A stretch of 64,000 bases of DNA from positions 1 through 64,000 of the forward strand of contig JANXCF010000004.1 in the NCBI GenBank assembly GCA_025059995.1, written 5' to 3'. The notes below the pieces were generated by a model. That model did not search any database, was not told where the DNA came from, and worked only from the letters and a program-made list of their open reading frames with translations. Position numbers and translations under genes: made by a program. The DNA comes from Leptospiraceae bacterium (GTDB lineage: Bacteria > Spirochaetota > Leptospiria > Leptospirales > Leptonemataceae). Shown here piece by piece: positions 35,262-45,423 of this stretch. Every line of letters begins with the position of its first letter. The first letter of the stretch is position 1.

Positions 35262-36184
35262 ATTTCTTTCTCTTCTTTATCTTGGACGTATTTTTCTTGG
35301 ATTTCTTTTACTTTTTTTTCTAGGATTTCGACATAAATATAATAGTGCAACTTTTGATTTTTATCTTTAATGATTCTTGGAACCTTAGCAGGATTTACGT
35401 AATATGTATCGTGAATTTTTTTGATTGGGATTCGTTCTTTTTTTTCTAAGTTTTTGATATAGCTAAAAGCTTTTTTTGAAATTCGATGGTGCATATGCCC
35501 TGCCACAACCAATGGAATAGATAACCCTATGCTTTGAGCAAAAGAAATGATTTCAGCAAAGTCACTATCTCCAAAATCGCCATAATCGGGTTGAAAATCA
35601 CATCCCCAAATATCCATAGGAAGATCACCCAATCCCATAGGTCCGTTATGTCCTAAGAAAATCAAAACTTTTGTTTTTGGTTTTTTCTGCAAATAATCGT
35701 GAAGTAGATTTTTCATTTTTTTGATAGAATCATCAAATGTTTCTACACCATACTTCATTTTCAAAAAGTTTTTGTAGCCTATGGTTTTTCCTCCAATTGA
35801 GTGGGGACGAACCAAAAAGATGGCAGTCTCTTCATCCAAAGAAAAAATCTGATATCCACCGCAGTGGAAGTTTTTTCCCAATTTTTTCTGAATCACCTCA
35901 AGTCTCTGGTTTACTTTGATCCAATCAGATTCTTTTACTTGCCACTTTTTTTTAGAATAGATTTCAGCCAATAGTTCATGAAGCCTAAACCCGTCGTGAT
36001 TACCCCAAATCAGAAATGATTTTTTCTTCAGCTGACTCAGATGAAAATAAACTTTATGGGACAATGAAATCAAACCCAACAAATCACCCGTAAATAATAA
36101 ATAATCATAGTCAGATTGATTAAAATATTCTACATCAAAATCATCAAAATGTCCATGCAAATCACCAAAAAGAGCAAGCTTCAT
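35258..36184 (-). CDS. Calcineurin-like metallophosphoesterase
   Basis: 309 residues from ATG 36184. The frame is open far upstream inside copA, but this start gives the family N-terminus MKLALFGDLHGHFDDFD and a 4-base ATGA overlap with the copA stop. Metal-ligand motifs in order: GDLHGH (Asp8, His10), LLFTGDLLG, LIWGNHDG, IFLGHNGPMG near 184 and VVAGHMHHR near 235. The overall layout resembles the phosphoesterase family found in cyanobacteria and plastids, but the substrate is unknown. It is translationally coupled on both sides. Confidence 0.85.
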   Translation of the reverse strand: MKLALFGDLHGHFDDFDVEYFNQSDYDYLLFTGDLLGLISLSHKVYFHLSQLKKKSFLIWGNHDGFRLHELLAEIYSKKKWQVKESDWIKVNQRLEVIQKKLGKNFHCGGYQIFSLDEETAIFLVRPHSIGGKTIGYKNFLKMKYGVETFDDSIKKMKNLLHDYLQKKPKTKVLIFLGHNGPMGLGDLPMDIWGCDFQPDYGDFGDSDFAEIISFAQSIGLSIPLVVAGHMHHRISKKAFSYIKNLEKKERIPIKKIHDTYYVNPAKVPRIIKDKNQKLHYYIYVEILEKKVKEIQEKYVQDKEEKEI

Positions 36185-38415
36185 TTTGTCTCTTTGATTT
36201 TTTTTAAAAAACGCTCTTTCGATAAAGAATATAAGCTCAAAGAGGAAACCACCACTGAAACCGAACTCATTGCCATAGCTAATGCTGAAACGGTTGGATT
36301 TAAATAACCCAAAGAAGCCATAGGGATGCTTATGACATTGTAAGCAAAAGCAAAAAACAAATTTTGATAAATCTTGCGAATGGTTTTTTGAGAAATCCAA
36401 ATCGCAAAAGGGAGATTCCACAAATCAGGATGAATCAACACAATATCAGAAACATTTTTTGCTAAAGAAGTTCCATCACCAAAAGACAAAGATACATCGG
36501 CTTTTGATAAAGCCGGTGCATCATTGATTCCATCCCCTATCATACCCACTCTTTGTTTTTTTTGCTGAAATTGTTGTATTAAATGGAGTTTTTCTTCTGG
36601 CTTCAAAGAGGTATACACTTGATTGAAAGGCAAAACCAAAAGATCTTTTGTGGATTCTTTTCGATCACCCGTAGCTAACACAACAAAAAAGCTTCTTTTC
36701 AAAAATGAAATCACCTCAAAAGCTTCTTTTTTAAAGGAGTCTTTTAATAAAAAATATCCGTAAGCGTGATTTTTAATAGAATAACACACCACACTTTCAT
36801 TTGAACTTTGCGGTATCAGAAAACTATCGTTGGAGGCTTTGTTTTCGAAAATCCATTGTTCATTTCCTACATAGATTTCGTATTGGTTTTGTTTATATAA
36901 AGATTTAACAAAAAAACCTTTTCCGGGACGATGGTTAAATTCTATGAACTGAAATTGAGAATTGTTTTTTAAATTTTGTTTTGATAAATATTCAACAATA
37001 GGTTTTGCTAAAACATGCTCTGAAAGTAAAAAAGATTGATAAAGTATTTCGAAAATTTCACCAAGATTTAAGTCATTTTGTAGTAGAAAATGTTTTGAGT
37101 CTAGAACTTGGGGTTGTCCTTTGGTGAGAGTTCCTGTTTTATCAAAAACGAGCACTTGAAGTTTTCCTAACAATTCCATTGCTTGTAGGTTTTGGAATAG
37201 AATTCCATACTTAGCGGAAATCCCTGTGGAAATCAAAATGGCAATCGGTGTTGCCAAACCCAAAGCACAAGGACAAGAAATCACCAAAACCGAAATCGCC
37301 CTCAGGATTGACTGAGCTAAATCTAAGCCAAAAACGAAAAAAGAACCAACAAAAGAAAAAAAGCTTATGATTATCACAATGAATACAAAGCGAGAAGATA
37401 CCTTATCCACAATCTTCTGAAGTTTCATTTTTGAGTTCTGTGCCTTTTCTACTAATTCGACTATTTTTGATAAGGTTGATTCTTCTGGAGTTTTTTGAAC
37501 TTGGATTTTTATTATCCCAGAAAGATTGGTGGTTCCCGCAAATACCGTAGAACCAATTTCTTTTTTCACAGGAAGACTTTCGCCTGTTAGTAAGGATTCA
37601 TTACATTCTGTTATGCCTTCAATCACTACTCCATCCACAGGAATGTTTTCGCCAGCTCTCACTAAAAGCACATCTCCAACCCGAACTTCTGAAATGTCAA
37701 TATCTCTGATTTGATTGCCATCTACCCGATGACAAACTAAAGGTTGTAAGGAAACCAAATCCTCAAGGGCTCGTTTTGCACGCCTTTTGGCAATGTTTTC
37801 TAAGACTTTACCCAACAAGACAAACGTTATAATCAACACCGAAGACTCAAAATACACAAAAGAAGGGATTGAGAACTTTTCAGCAAAAAACATCACAAAT
37901 AAACTATAAAAAAACGCAGCATTTGTTCCCAATGAAACCAATACATCCATGTTGAGTCCGCCTTTTAGGATTGATTTCCACGCGCTTTGATGAAATCTCA
38001 AACCTACTCCAAACTGAACTGGGATTGCCAAAAGCAATTGAACCCAATGAGGAAGATGAATGAAAAACATGCTCACCAAAAACGGAATTGAAAAAAAGAC
38101 ACCCACAATAAGAAGTAAAAATTCATTTCTCTCGTACCTTTTGTTTTCAATTAAACGTTGGATTTGTTCCCTTGCGAAAAGATTTTCTCGAACTCGGGCT
38201 CGATATCCCAAATCTTGGATTTTCTCAAGTATGAGCTTTTCGTGGTTTTGATTTTTATTGAGCTTTACTACAGCAACGGAAGTGGCAAAATTGACTTTAG
38301 CTTCTTCAACCCCCTGAGTTCTTTTCAATACATTTTCTATTCGTTGGGCACAACCTACACAATACATACCCTCAACTGCTAACGTTAAGATTTCTGATTC
38401 TTTTTCTTGATCCAT
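36181..38415 (-). CDS. copA: Copper-exporting P-type ATPase (P1B type)
   Basis: 744-residue inner-membrane pump that expels Cu(I) using ATP. One N-terminal heavy-metal domain has GMYCVGCAQRIENVLK (Cys19, Cys22). Membrane helices follow; the metal site CPC is in ISCPCALGLATPIAI (near 378-380). Cytosolic motifs: LLTGESLPVKKE (actuator), VFDKTGTLTKGQ (phosphorylated Asp near 425) and GDGINDAPALSKADVSLS. The last helices carry AYNVISIPMASLGYLNP and MAMSSVSVVVSSLSL, the copper-type YN and MxxSS residues. The conserved SEHPLA is SEHVLA here. Its stop overlaps the phosphoesterase start. Confidence 0.93.
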   Translation of the reverse strand: MDQEKESEILTLAVEGMYCVGCAQRIENVLKRTQGVEEAKVNFATSVAVVKLNKNQNHEKLILEKIQDLGYRARVRENLFAREQIQRLIENKRYERNEFLLLIVGVFFSIPFLVSMFFIHLPHWVQLLLAIPVQFGVGLRFHQSAWKSILKGGLNMDVLVSLGTNAAFFYSLFVMFFAEKFSIPSFVYFESSVLIITFVLLGKVLENIAKRRAKRALEDLVSLQPLVCHRVDGNQIRDIDISEVRVGDVLLVRAGENIPVDGVVIEGITECNESLLTGESLPVKKEIGSTVFAGTTNLSGIIKIQVQKTPEESTLSKIVELVEKAQNSKMKLQKIVDKVSSRFVFIVIIISFFSFVGSFFVFGLDLAQSILRAISVLVISCPCALGLATPIAILISTGISAKYGILFQNLQAMELLGKLQVLVFDKTGTLTKGQPQVLDSKHFLLQNDLNLGEIFEILYQSFLLSEHVLAKPIVEYLSKQNLKNNSQFQFIEFNHRPGKGFFVKSLYKQNQYEIYVGNEQWIFENKASNDSFLIPQSSNESVVCYSIKNHAYGYFLLKDSFKKEAFEVISFLKRSFFVVLATGDRKESTKDLLVLPFNQVYTSLKPEEKLHLIQQFQQKKQRVGMIGDGINDAPALSKADVSLSFGDGTSLAKNVSDIVLIHPDLWNLPFAIWISQKTIRKIYQNLFFAFAYNVISIPMASLGYLNPTVSALAMAMSSVSVVVSSLSLYSLSKERFLKKIKETK

Positions 38416-38438
38416 GTTTTCAAATAAACGTAAAAATT

Positions 38439-39932
38439 TTAAAAAATGAATTTTTTTTGAATGATAGGAAGAACGTAATCATCAGGAGTAAGTCCTTTAA
38501 TTGCCCGTTCAAAATGGAATTCTATTTTGTTATAAACAATATCATTATTCAGAAAAGGAATTCCCATCATGGTCCAAAGATAGAATGTCTCGAACTTTGA
38601 TAAATCAAGCAATACACTTGAAAATTGATCCAATCTGCCAAAGTAATAATCTTCTAAATCATTAGCCCAATAGGTTTCAAATATCTTCTGTGGATGAGGA
38701 TTAGGATAAAATTTAAAATGTTCAAAATCAATTGAATAGTTTTTATCATAAAATTTTGATGATGTTCCATAGAGAATCTTGATTGTATAGTTCTCTTTGA
38801 GTAATTTCACGATAGGAATTTCTGGTTGAGTCGTTAAGTAAATGTAAAGTCTGTCTAAAAGTTTTTCTATCAATTGTTCTTGTTTAGAAATATCCCTTTC
38901 TTCATCAAACACAGGCTGATCTTTGATTGTTTTTGAAACATCAATATCTTCTAATCCAACGGGATAAAACTTGAACTCGCTCGAAAAACTTTCTTTTTTC
39001 GTGAGTTTGCCTTTTTCGAGCTCGAAATACATTCCAGGTTCTTGTGATAAAACAAGAAATTGATTTTGATATTCTTTTTGGATTTCTTTTTCCCACTCCG
39101 TGATCTTCAAGAAAGGCAAAACTCCTGAAATTTTAAGAAACTCAGAAAAAAAATCCACTGGATAAATCATACCTTGACCTGTATAGATTTTTACAAAGTT
39201 TTTTAAACGATATATGTTTTTTAATTCTAAGTTTTCTTCAAATTTGTAATAATCCCATTCGATTTCTTGTTGTCTTTTTTGAAAATAATTTTGAAGCTTT
39301 TCTTTGCGTTTTTTGCCGTTAGGTTCATCAGTGGAAAGAAAAAACCCTTCGAGCTCATTTCGAACACAAACATAAATTCGTTGTTGAAAATTATTTTTCG
39401 TAAATTCCCGAAACAGAATATCGTAAGCTTCTTTTGTATCAGGAATGGCTACATCTTCCTCGAAAAAAAGAATTTCTCTTTCATTATCGATAAATAAATT
39501 CATCACATCTTTTTCATTGGTTTCAAAATGATTCTGAAATGTAACTCCCAAAAAATTTAAATCCTCATAAGATATTGGCTCAAAGTTTTTGAGTATCAGA
39601 ATTTCTGTATTTGGTAAGTATTTTTTTAAGAGCGTTTTTACCCATGACAAGTTTTCTGGTAAAAGAATTTTAGGATTCTGTTGTTGATAGATAAGAAACA
39701 AACTATACGGATCGAAATGATCAGAATGAGGGTGAGAAAGATAGATCAAATCAATTTTACCTAAAAAATCCAAAGAACTTTTTTTTGTGTGAAACCAAGT
39801 AGGGTTTCTTTGTAAAAAATCTCCAAAAGCATAGTTTGTTAGCCAAGCATCGTTTAAAATCCTAATAGGTTTTCCTTTTTTGTTTTGGAACTCTATCATA
39901 ACTTCAGAATGCCCTAAAAAAAAGATTTTCAT
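38439..39932 (-). CDS. Large metallo-beta-lactamase-fold hydrolase-like protein
   Basis: 497 residues. The N-terminal ~230 residues resemble the MBL fold: FFLGHSEVMIEF, then the metal motif LSHPHSDHFDPYSLF (His67, His69, Asp71, His72), a later His in TFQNHFET and Asp in IDNEREILFFEEDVAIPDT. The C-terminal ~260 residues are unrelated to classical beta-lactamases and unrecognised; a similar two-part layout is known in CMP-sialic acid hydroxylase/UlaG-like relatives, which is only a loose comparison. Substrate unknown. It is in the same run as the glycosyltransferase upstream (2-base gap) and copA downstream. Confidence 0.72.
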   Translation of the reverse strand: MKIFFLGHSEVMIEFQNKKGKPIRILNDAWLTNYAFGDFLQRNPTWFHTKKSSLDFLGKIDLIYLSHPHSDHFDPYSLFLIYQQQNPKILLPENLSWVKTLLKKYLPNTEILILKNFEPISYEDLNFLGVTFQNHFETNEKDVMNLFIDNEREILFFEEDVAIPDTKEAYDILFREFTKNNFQQRIYVCVRNELEGFFLSTDEPNGKKRKEKLQNYFQKRQQEIEWDYYKFEENLELKNIYRLKNFVKIYTGQGMIYPVDFFSEFLKISGVLPFLKITEWEKEIQKEYQNQFLVLSQEPGMYFELEKGKLTKKESFSSEFKFYPVGLEDIDVSKTIKDQPVFDEERDISKQEQLIEKLLDRLYIYLTTQPEIPIVKLLKENYTIKILYGTSSKFYDKNYSIDFEHFKFYPNPHPQKIFETYWANDLEDYYFGRLDQFSSVLLDLSKFETFYLWTMMGIPFLNNDIVYNKIEFHFERAIKGLTPDDYVLPIIQKKFIF

Positions 39933-39934
39933 AA

Positions 39935-41086
39935 TTACATGATCCTTTCGTAGATGTTATGAATACTTCGTTGTATGTAGAATTCTTTTTGAACTTTTTG
40001 TTCTGCGTTTCTTCCCATTTTTTTTCTCAGTTTTGAGTCTTTGTATAACTCCCAGATTTTATAGGATAGCAATTCAAAATCGTCATAGCTTACAATATAT
40101 CCTGTGACGTTATTTTGAACTAACTCATGAATGGCAGCTCCATTCCCAGCAATCACGGGCAAGGAACTATATCCAGCTTCTAAAAGCGTAATACTAAAAC
40201 CCGAAAAAGGATCCCTACCATCACCACCAGGATGAAAATATACATCTGAGTGGAAATACATCATCCCTAATTCTTTGTCACTTAAAAACCCTAACAAAGT
40301 TATATAATCTTCTAAGTTATGGGAATGAATCAGCTCTTTTAGAAAATAAAACTCTTCTCCACTTCCTGCGATGAACCAATGGATGTTTTCTTTTTGAATT
40401 AACTTGATAAGGTGTTCGAGAACGAAAACCCCCCTATGAATGTGTTTTTTTTTTACTAAAGGACCGACTGTCAATATCTTGAATTGATCTTTTTGTTTTT
40501 TGAGAATGGTTTTGAAGTTTTCGTTGACTGGATGATCTTTTGTATGCTCCCATCTCGCAAATAACCCCAAAGGAATTAATATTAATTTTTCTCGAGGAAA
40601 ACCATTAATCAAAGCCAATTCATAAAAATAATGGGTATAGGTAAAAATATATTTTGACTCTCGAAGAAAGCGATTCAATCCAAAATGAAAAAAAGGGCTT
40701 TTTTCTAAATCCACAGGATGTAAAATGATGGAATACGGAATACCTAGTCCTTGAATAAAGGGGTACAAGTATTTTATATTCGAATATAAATTACCGATTA
40801 AAATATGTTTTATTGGGATTTCTTTTTTTAACTTTTCTAATTGGATGACTATTTCTTTGATATGATTCTTTTTTTTAAAAGAACGATTCGGAATTATGTG
40901 ATGATAAATCGTTTTAGACAAATAGTCTTCGTAATCGGCATTTTTTTTTGGTTCAGGATAGCTATCTAAAAAAAAAGTAATGATATACTCATCTGGCCAG
41001 AATTTGACCAAACCCAAATGAAAGCTTTCGATTCCTCCAGGATAAGGACCGAAAAAATCTGTAATGAACACCACATAAGGCTTCAT
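39935..41086 (-). CDS. GT4-type glycosyltransferase
   Basis: 383-residue GT-B fold enzyme that transfers a sugar from a nucleotide-sugar. N-terminal FFGPYPGGIESFHLGLVKF is the acceptor-side Gly-rich start; FKILTVGPLVKKKHIHRGVF (near 205) and WFIAGSGEEFYFLKELI begin the donor domain; HPGGDGRDPFSGFSITLLEA near 315 corresponds to the EX7E region, with the first acidic residue apparently replaced, and GNGAAIHELVQNNVTGYIV follows. It likely works on surface polysaccharide or a glycolipid, but the substrates are not shown. It is first gene of the minus operon ending at 33267. Confidence 0.87.
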   Translation of the reverse strand: MKPYVVFITDFFGPYPGGIESFHLGLVKFWPDEYIITFFLDSYPEPKKNADYEDYLSKTIYHHIIPNRSFKKKNHIKEIVIQLEKLKKEIPIKHILIGNLYSNIKYLYPFIQGLGIPYSIILHPVDLEKSPFFHFGLNRFLRESKYIFTYTHYFYELALINGFPREKLILIPLGLFARWEHTKDHPVNENFKTILKKQKDQFKILTVGPLVKKKHIHRGVFVLEHLIKLIQKENIHWFIAGSGEEFYFLKELIHSHNLEDYITLLGFLSDKELGMMYFHSDVYFHPGGDGRDPFSGFSITLLEAGYSSLPVIAGNGAAIHELVQNNVTGYIVSYDDFELLSYKIWELYKDSKLRKKMGRNAEQKVQKEFYIQRSIHNIYERIM

Positions 41087-41133
41087 AAAATTTTTTAAAA
41101 AGAATCCTCAAAAATCCACATATTATCCTATGT

Positions 41134-44004
41134 ATGAAAAATCAATTACAATGGTTGATACTCATCAGCATATTCGGCTTGGCTTTAGGAACGTTTCATT
41201 GCCAAAAAAAAGACCCACAAAAGACAGCTCCTCTAGATACTCTCAAGCAAACTTTTTCTAATTTTGAAATTCTGTTCTTGAAAAAAAGCCACGAAGAACT
41301 CAAAAAAAATGATGATTTTCTCTCTAAACTGAAATTTGTTTCTGAATATACAAAAGAAGGAAATCCAACAAATTACTTTCCTGTTTTTCAGAAGGATGGG
41401 TGTTTTTACTCTTCAGATCCCTTTTATTTCCATAATGAATTTGGACTAGCAATTAAGTATTGTTCATCGGTAATAACAGAAAATTATCAGCAAATACAAG
41501 AATATCTTCATAGAATCGATGAAGACATTCAAATTCATCTTCCTACGGAAATAATTAGTTTTAATAAAAAGACGTTGGATTCGTTAACAAAAGAATCATA
41601 TCTGATTGTATATCACTCTTTTCTTGATCCAAAAATACAAAAGAAATTTGAAGAAATTCCAACAGAACTCTTTTTCTTCTCGGATAAGTCTTTTGATAAA
41701 AATCAAGAAACTCAAGTTTTTATCCCAAAACGCTTCTTTGAGGTGGAATATGGATTGCTTATACAAGAAGAGCGAGTTCATTTTCTATACAAGCTCAAAA
41801 GAAATTTTCTCAACATAACCATAAAAGATAAATCCTTTGCAAAAGAATTAATTAGCTTCTTTACAAATTTTCCCTTTAAAAAGCTCATGGAAATCTCAAC
41901 GTCAAATTCTTTAAAAATCGATAAGTTATTATTTCAAAACAAAAAACCCAAGATGATTACTTTGTCTTCTCAAGAAGATTTTGTGATTTTAGAAAATCCA
42001 AAAAATCAAAAAGTGAGCTATTTTTTCCCCTATACAAATATTGTCTTTGATTTAGATGAGTTTGATTATACATATAAAAATAACCAATTAGAAATTTTTA
42101 CTAATCCTTCACTTTTCATGAAGGTTCATCAGCCTCAAGGAAACATTCATCATCATTGGCTTGTAAATGATGGAACTGGGTACGTGCCCCTAAGCATATG
42201 CCTTTGGAATACTCCTTGTAGTGTGAATGATTTAAATCACAGCGAATTCGAAGACTCTAATTCCATTCAAGACTGTGATCTCAGTTCTTTTATTCTTACA
42301 GAACTCAACCCTTTTGGTTTGTATAGTAATGATAGAGTTAATGCCTATGGCAAATTCATTGAAATTTATAATAACAAAAAATGCTCAAATAAAATTTATT
42401 TATCGATTGATAACGTTCTTGTACCTTTTCCTGATAATTTGTTAGAGACTTATTATGTTTTTGCTCCTTCTGATAAATATATTCTTTATGAAAACTTAAT
42501 TCAAGACGTTTCAGTTGTTTCTTTGAAGCCAAGTTCTCAAATCGATGTGGTGCAGTTTTTTCCTTACAAACGAAGGACTTTATTTTCTGGAATACATCCT
42601 GAAAACTCAAGCGAAGAAAATTACTTTATCTATGGTGATAAACAAAATGGTATTTTTAAAGATGTTCATTCCCTTGTTTTAGAAAACCAAGATTGGGGGT
42701 TTCATTCCCATGATTGTATGGGGCTTAGTGATTGCCATCAATACGGCATGAGTCCAGGATATGAAAATCCAAAAGTTCTTGAGCATCAAGAATGTAGGAT
42801 CTCAGAAATTTTCATCGGAGGTCCTTACAATCATCAAAATAAACGTCTAAGCTCAGATGAATTCATCGAGATAGAATGCAAAAACTCAAATACAGTAGAA
42901 CTTCATTATTTTAAAATCAAAAATAACGATAAAACTTATAAATACTTCTTTCCAACCCCCAAAAGAAATCGATTTTCCCTGTTTGCAGAAAAGCCAGTTT
43001 GTTTGATTAACGAAAACAACGTAGTTTTCTCAAATTTAAAGATACCTAATGACTATAGATTAGAACTCACAACACCAACACAAAACATAAAGCTTGACTA
43101 TAGAATCTACTCAAATGCTGTAAATTCTCAGAAACCAAAGTCGATAAACATTGCGGGCACGACCCTCACCCTAACAAGTGATGATCAAGAGTTAACCCAC
43201 TGCATAGGCAATGCAACTCCAAATCAACAGAATCAATTTATCCCCGTTCTGGAAATTGATGGATACCAACAGAAGCACTTTCGTTTGATTTCTTCCCAAA
43301 ATCAAAATCGAATAGAAGTTTACGAACAAAATGGACAACGATTATCCCATTGGACTCAAGATTCTTTTACTGATTTTAATTGGAATCCACAAATCCCTTT
43401 AAAACCTCATGAACGTCAATTGTTGCGAATTGTTATCGATTCAAAATTTCTCATTTATGATGAACTCTTTTTAGAAAAGCCTTTTTGTTTTATCGATTTA
43501 CTTCATATTCATACTCCTGAATACTTACGGATTTGTTTTTTAGAAAATGATGATCAAAACCGAGCTCTCTTTCTTAAAGATAATCACACAGAAATACAAA
43601 TACAGCCTATTGCCACAAAACCCATCATAATTGAAAACGAATATCTAAACCAATTAGAAAAAAATACATTTTCTGCCAAAAAGAATCGATGTATAATCCT
43701 TGTTGAACCCAAACCAACGATACCAAATTTTTCTGTTATAGAACCGCATTCGGGTTTTGTTGATGAATTTCTTACAACATCAAATAGAACAAGAATCGGT
43801 AATGGTTTAAGTGAAAACGAATACATAGAAGTTTATTGGAAAATTAGAAAAAGCTCTAACCAGTTCGAAAAGATTTCTTTGTGTTCCTATGGAGTTCCTG
43901 AGTGGAAAATTTCTCCTTTTAGTATTCCAGATGGAAAAGTAGTTTTAAATCAAATTCGAAAAAATGGCAAAGCGTTCGGAAACTTTCACTTTTATATCCC
44001 ATAG
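41134..44004 (+). CDS. Large surface lipoprotein with lamin-tail-like domains
   Basis: 956 residues. The leader LQWLILISIFGLALGTFHC gives a lipidated Cys near 24. Three segments resemble lamin-tail (LTD) domains: FILTELNPFGLYSND...GKFIEIYNN near 385-425; CRISEIFIGGPYNHQN...DEFIEIECK near 553-590; FSVIEPHSGF...ENEYIEVYW near 866-905. Each has the FIEI/YIEV strand after a 15-30 residue loop. Long linkers between are unrecognised. Such LTD lipoproteins occur in spirochaetes, often near exported hydrolases. A promoter is probably in 41087-41133. It is first in a run of same-strand genes reaching 49242. Confidence 0.65.
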   Translation: MKNQLQWLILISIFGLALGTFHCQKKDPQKTAPLDTLKQTFSNFEILFLKKSHEELKKNDDFLSKLKFVSEYTKEGNPTNYFPVFQKDGCFYSSDPFYFHNEFGLAIKYCSSVITENYQQIQEYLHRIDEDIQIHLPTEIISFNKKTLDSLTKESYLIVYHSFLDPKIQKKFEEIPTELFFFSDKSFDKNQETQVFIPKRFFEVEYGLLIQEERVHFLYKLKRNFLNITIKDKSFAKELISFFTNFPFKKLMEISTSNSLKIDKLLFQNKKPKMITLSSQEDFVILENPKNQKVSYFFPYTNIVFDLDEFDYTYKNNQLEIFTNPSLFMKVHQPQGNIHHHWLVNDGTGYVPLSICLWNTPCSVNDLNHSEFEDSNSIQDCDLSSFILTELNPFGLYSNDRVNAYGKFIEIYNNKKCSNKIYLSIDNVLVPFPDNLLETYYVFAPSDKYILYENLIQDVSVVSLKPSSQIDVVQFFPYKRRTLFSGIHPENSSEENYFIYGDKQNGIFKDVHSLVLENQDWGFHSHDCMGLSDCHQYGMSPGYENPKVLEHQECRISEIFIGGPYNHQNKRLSSDEFIEIECKNSNTVELHYFKIKNNDKTYKYFFPTPKRNRFSLFAEKPVCLINENNVVFSNLKIPNDYRLELTTPTQNIKLDYRIYSNAVNSQKPKSINIAGTTLTLTSDDQELTHCIGNATPNQQNQFIPVLEIDGYQQKHFRLISSQNQNRIEVYEQNGQRLSHWTQDSFTDFNWNPQIPLKPHERQLLRIVIDSKFLIYDELFLEKPFCFIDLLHIHTPEYLRICFLENDDQNRALFLKDNHTEIQIQPIATKPIIIENEYLNQLEKNTFSAKKNRCIILVEPKPTIPNFSVIEPHSGFVDEFLTTSNRTRIGNGLSENEYIEVYWKIRKSSNQFEKISLCSYGVPEWKISPFSIPDGKVVLNQIRKNGKAFGNFHFYIP

Positions 44005-44013
44005 GGAGGAAAT

Positions 44014-45414
44014 ATGAGAATTCTTTTACTTTTGTTTATTTTTGTTATAAACTTCTATGTGTTATTTGGAAGTGATGGAAAGTTAACTTCAGGTTTTTAT
44101 AGCAATTTCTTTATTACTACAACCAATGAAGGACAGAATCAAAACCGAAAAGTTCAAGAATTTCAATATTTTGGCATTCCTTTGGTAGTGAATTATGTCG
44201 ATGAACATACGATTGTAGATGTTCACCAGATTATACTTTTTCCTGTGTATAGAAAAGAGGACCATGAATTTCTAAATCCTATCAAAAAAGAAAAACAGCA
44301 ATCTCAAATAAAATTTTTTAGCTTTCAGAATACTTTGATGGGCGCATATTATGAAAACTTGTTTTTAACATTTGGATATGCTGATCCTTATCATTCTACT
44401 CTTGATAAAAATAGAGCCATTTTTGGAGATACGTTTTTTCCCTCTTTGGATGTTCGTGTTCAAACCCAGCGCCATATCTTTGTTTTTTCCCCCATTTACT
44501 GGACCGAACTTTCCCAAAGGTATGAAAGAAATTTCGAAGACAATAACATTCATTTCATTCATCAAATCAAAAAAGATATAAATTTTCAATTATCAAATCA
44601 TCAATATAAACTACATTATAGCTTTCTTTTTGATTTTTTTGCTTTGCAATTTGGGTATTATCGATATGAGCAGGAAAACCCCTACTCCAACAAAAAAAAC
44701 TTTATTGGATTTGATTACTATGACTTTCGAACTTTGTTTTTCAGTGAAAATATCAATTTAAGACTTAGAATAGCAAACAGTAAAGGAAGTTTTTCGAATT
44801 CGAATGTTATTTACCCTATATTCGGTTATAAATATCAATTTTCGCTTTTTCTGGAGTTTTATCCTTTTCAGCTCTATTTTGATGGCAGTAAAACCACGAA
44901 ATCCAAGTTTGATCCATGGACCCAAAAATATAAATACTTTGGTTATACTTCTTTTTTTTCTGAATATGTGCCATCACCGCAATTAAGTTCTACGTATGAT
45001 TTGATTCCACATTATCAAATTTGCTTTGAATCGAAAAACCCATGTGAAGGGATTTTGTATTATCATAGTGACTTTTCTTTTAATGAACCAGCGGATACTT
45101 TTTATATGAAATTAAAATTTCTTTATTATTCGTTTCAGCTTGCTGTGGGTGTTGGATACATAGAGCTCTTTAAAATCAAAAAAAACCCTATTGAAATTGG
45201 GTTTGATACAGCTCTATGGGATACATTGATTCTCAAGAAACCTCAACAAAGATGGATTTATATTGAACCATTTCTCCAGGTAATTTTGAAATACAAACGA
45301 TTTCTTATGCATATAAACTATTCTCAATTTTACCAAAAACATCAGGATCCACAAAAAAAACCCTATAATGAAATATCAAAAAACTTCTTATTTTCATTTC
45401 TCTTTTTGATGTGA
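44014..45414 (+). CDS. Predicted outer-membrane beta-barrel protein
   Basis: 466 residues. Signal peptide MRILLLLFIFVINFYVLFGS, then many amphipathic strands rich in Tyr and Phe (YKLHYSFLFDFFALQFGYYR; GYKYQFSLFLEFYPFQLYF; YMKLKFLYYSFQLAVGVGYI), and a C-terminal strand ISKNFLFSFLFLM ending in hydrophobic residues. No family recognised by motif. A strong ribosome site GGGAGGAAAT precedes the ATG, which lies 9 bases after the LTD lipoprotein stop. Its place between two lipoproteins suggests a joint surface role. Confidence 0.65.
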   Translation: MRILLLLFIFVINFYVLFGSDGKLTSGFYSNFFITTTNEGQNQNRKVQEFQYFGIPLVVNYVDEHTIVDVHQIILFPVYRKEDHEFLNPIKKEKQQSQIKFFSFQNTLMGAYYENLFLTFGYADPYHSTLDKNRAIFGDTFFPSLDVRVQTQRHIFVFSPIYWTELSQRYERNFEDNNIHFIHQIKKDINFQLSNHQYKLHYSFLFDFFALQFGYYRYEQENPYSNKKNFIGFDYYDFRTLFFSENINLRLRIANSKGSFSNSNVIYPIFGYKYQFSLFLEFYPFQLYFDGSKTTKSKFDPWTQKYKYFGYTSFFSEYVPSPQLSSTYDLIPHYQICFESKNPCEGILYYHSDFSFNEPADTFYMKLKFLYYSFQLAVGVGYIELFKIKKNPIEIGFDTALWDTLILKKPQQRWIYIEPFLQVILKYKRFLMHINYSQFYQKHQDPQKKPYNEISKNFLFSFLFLM

Positions 45415-45423
45415 GGGTAGTCT

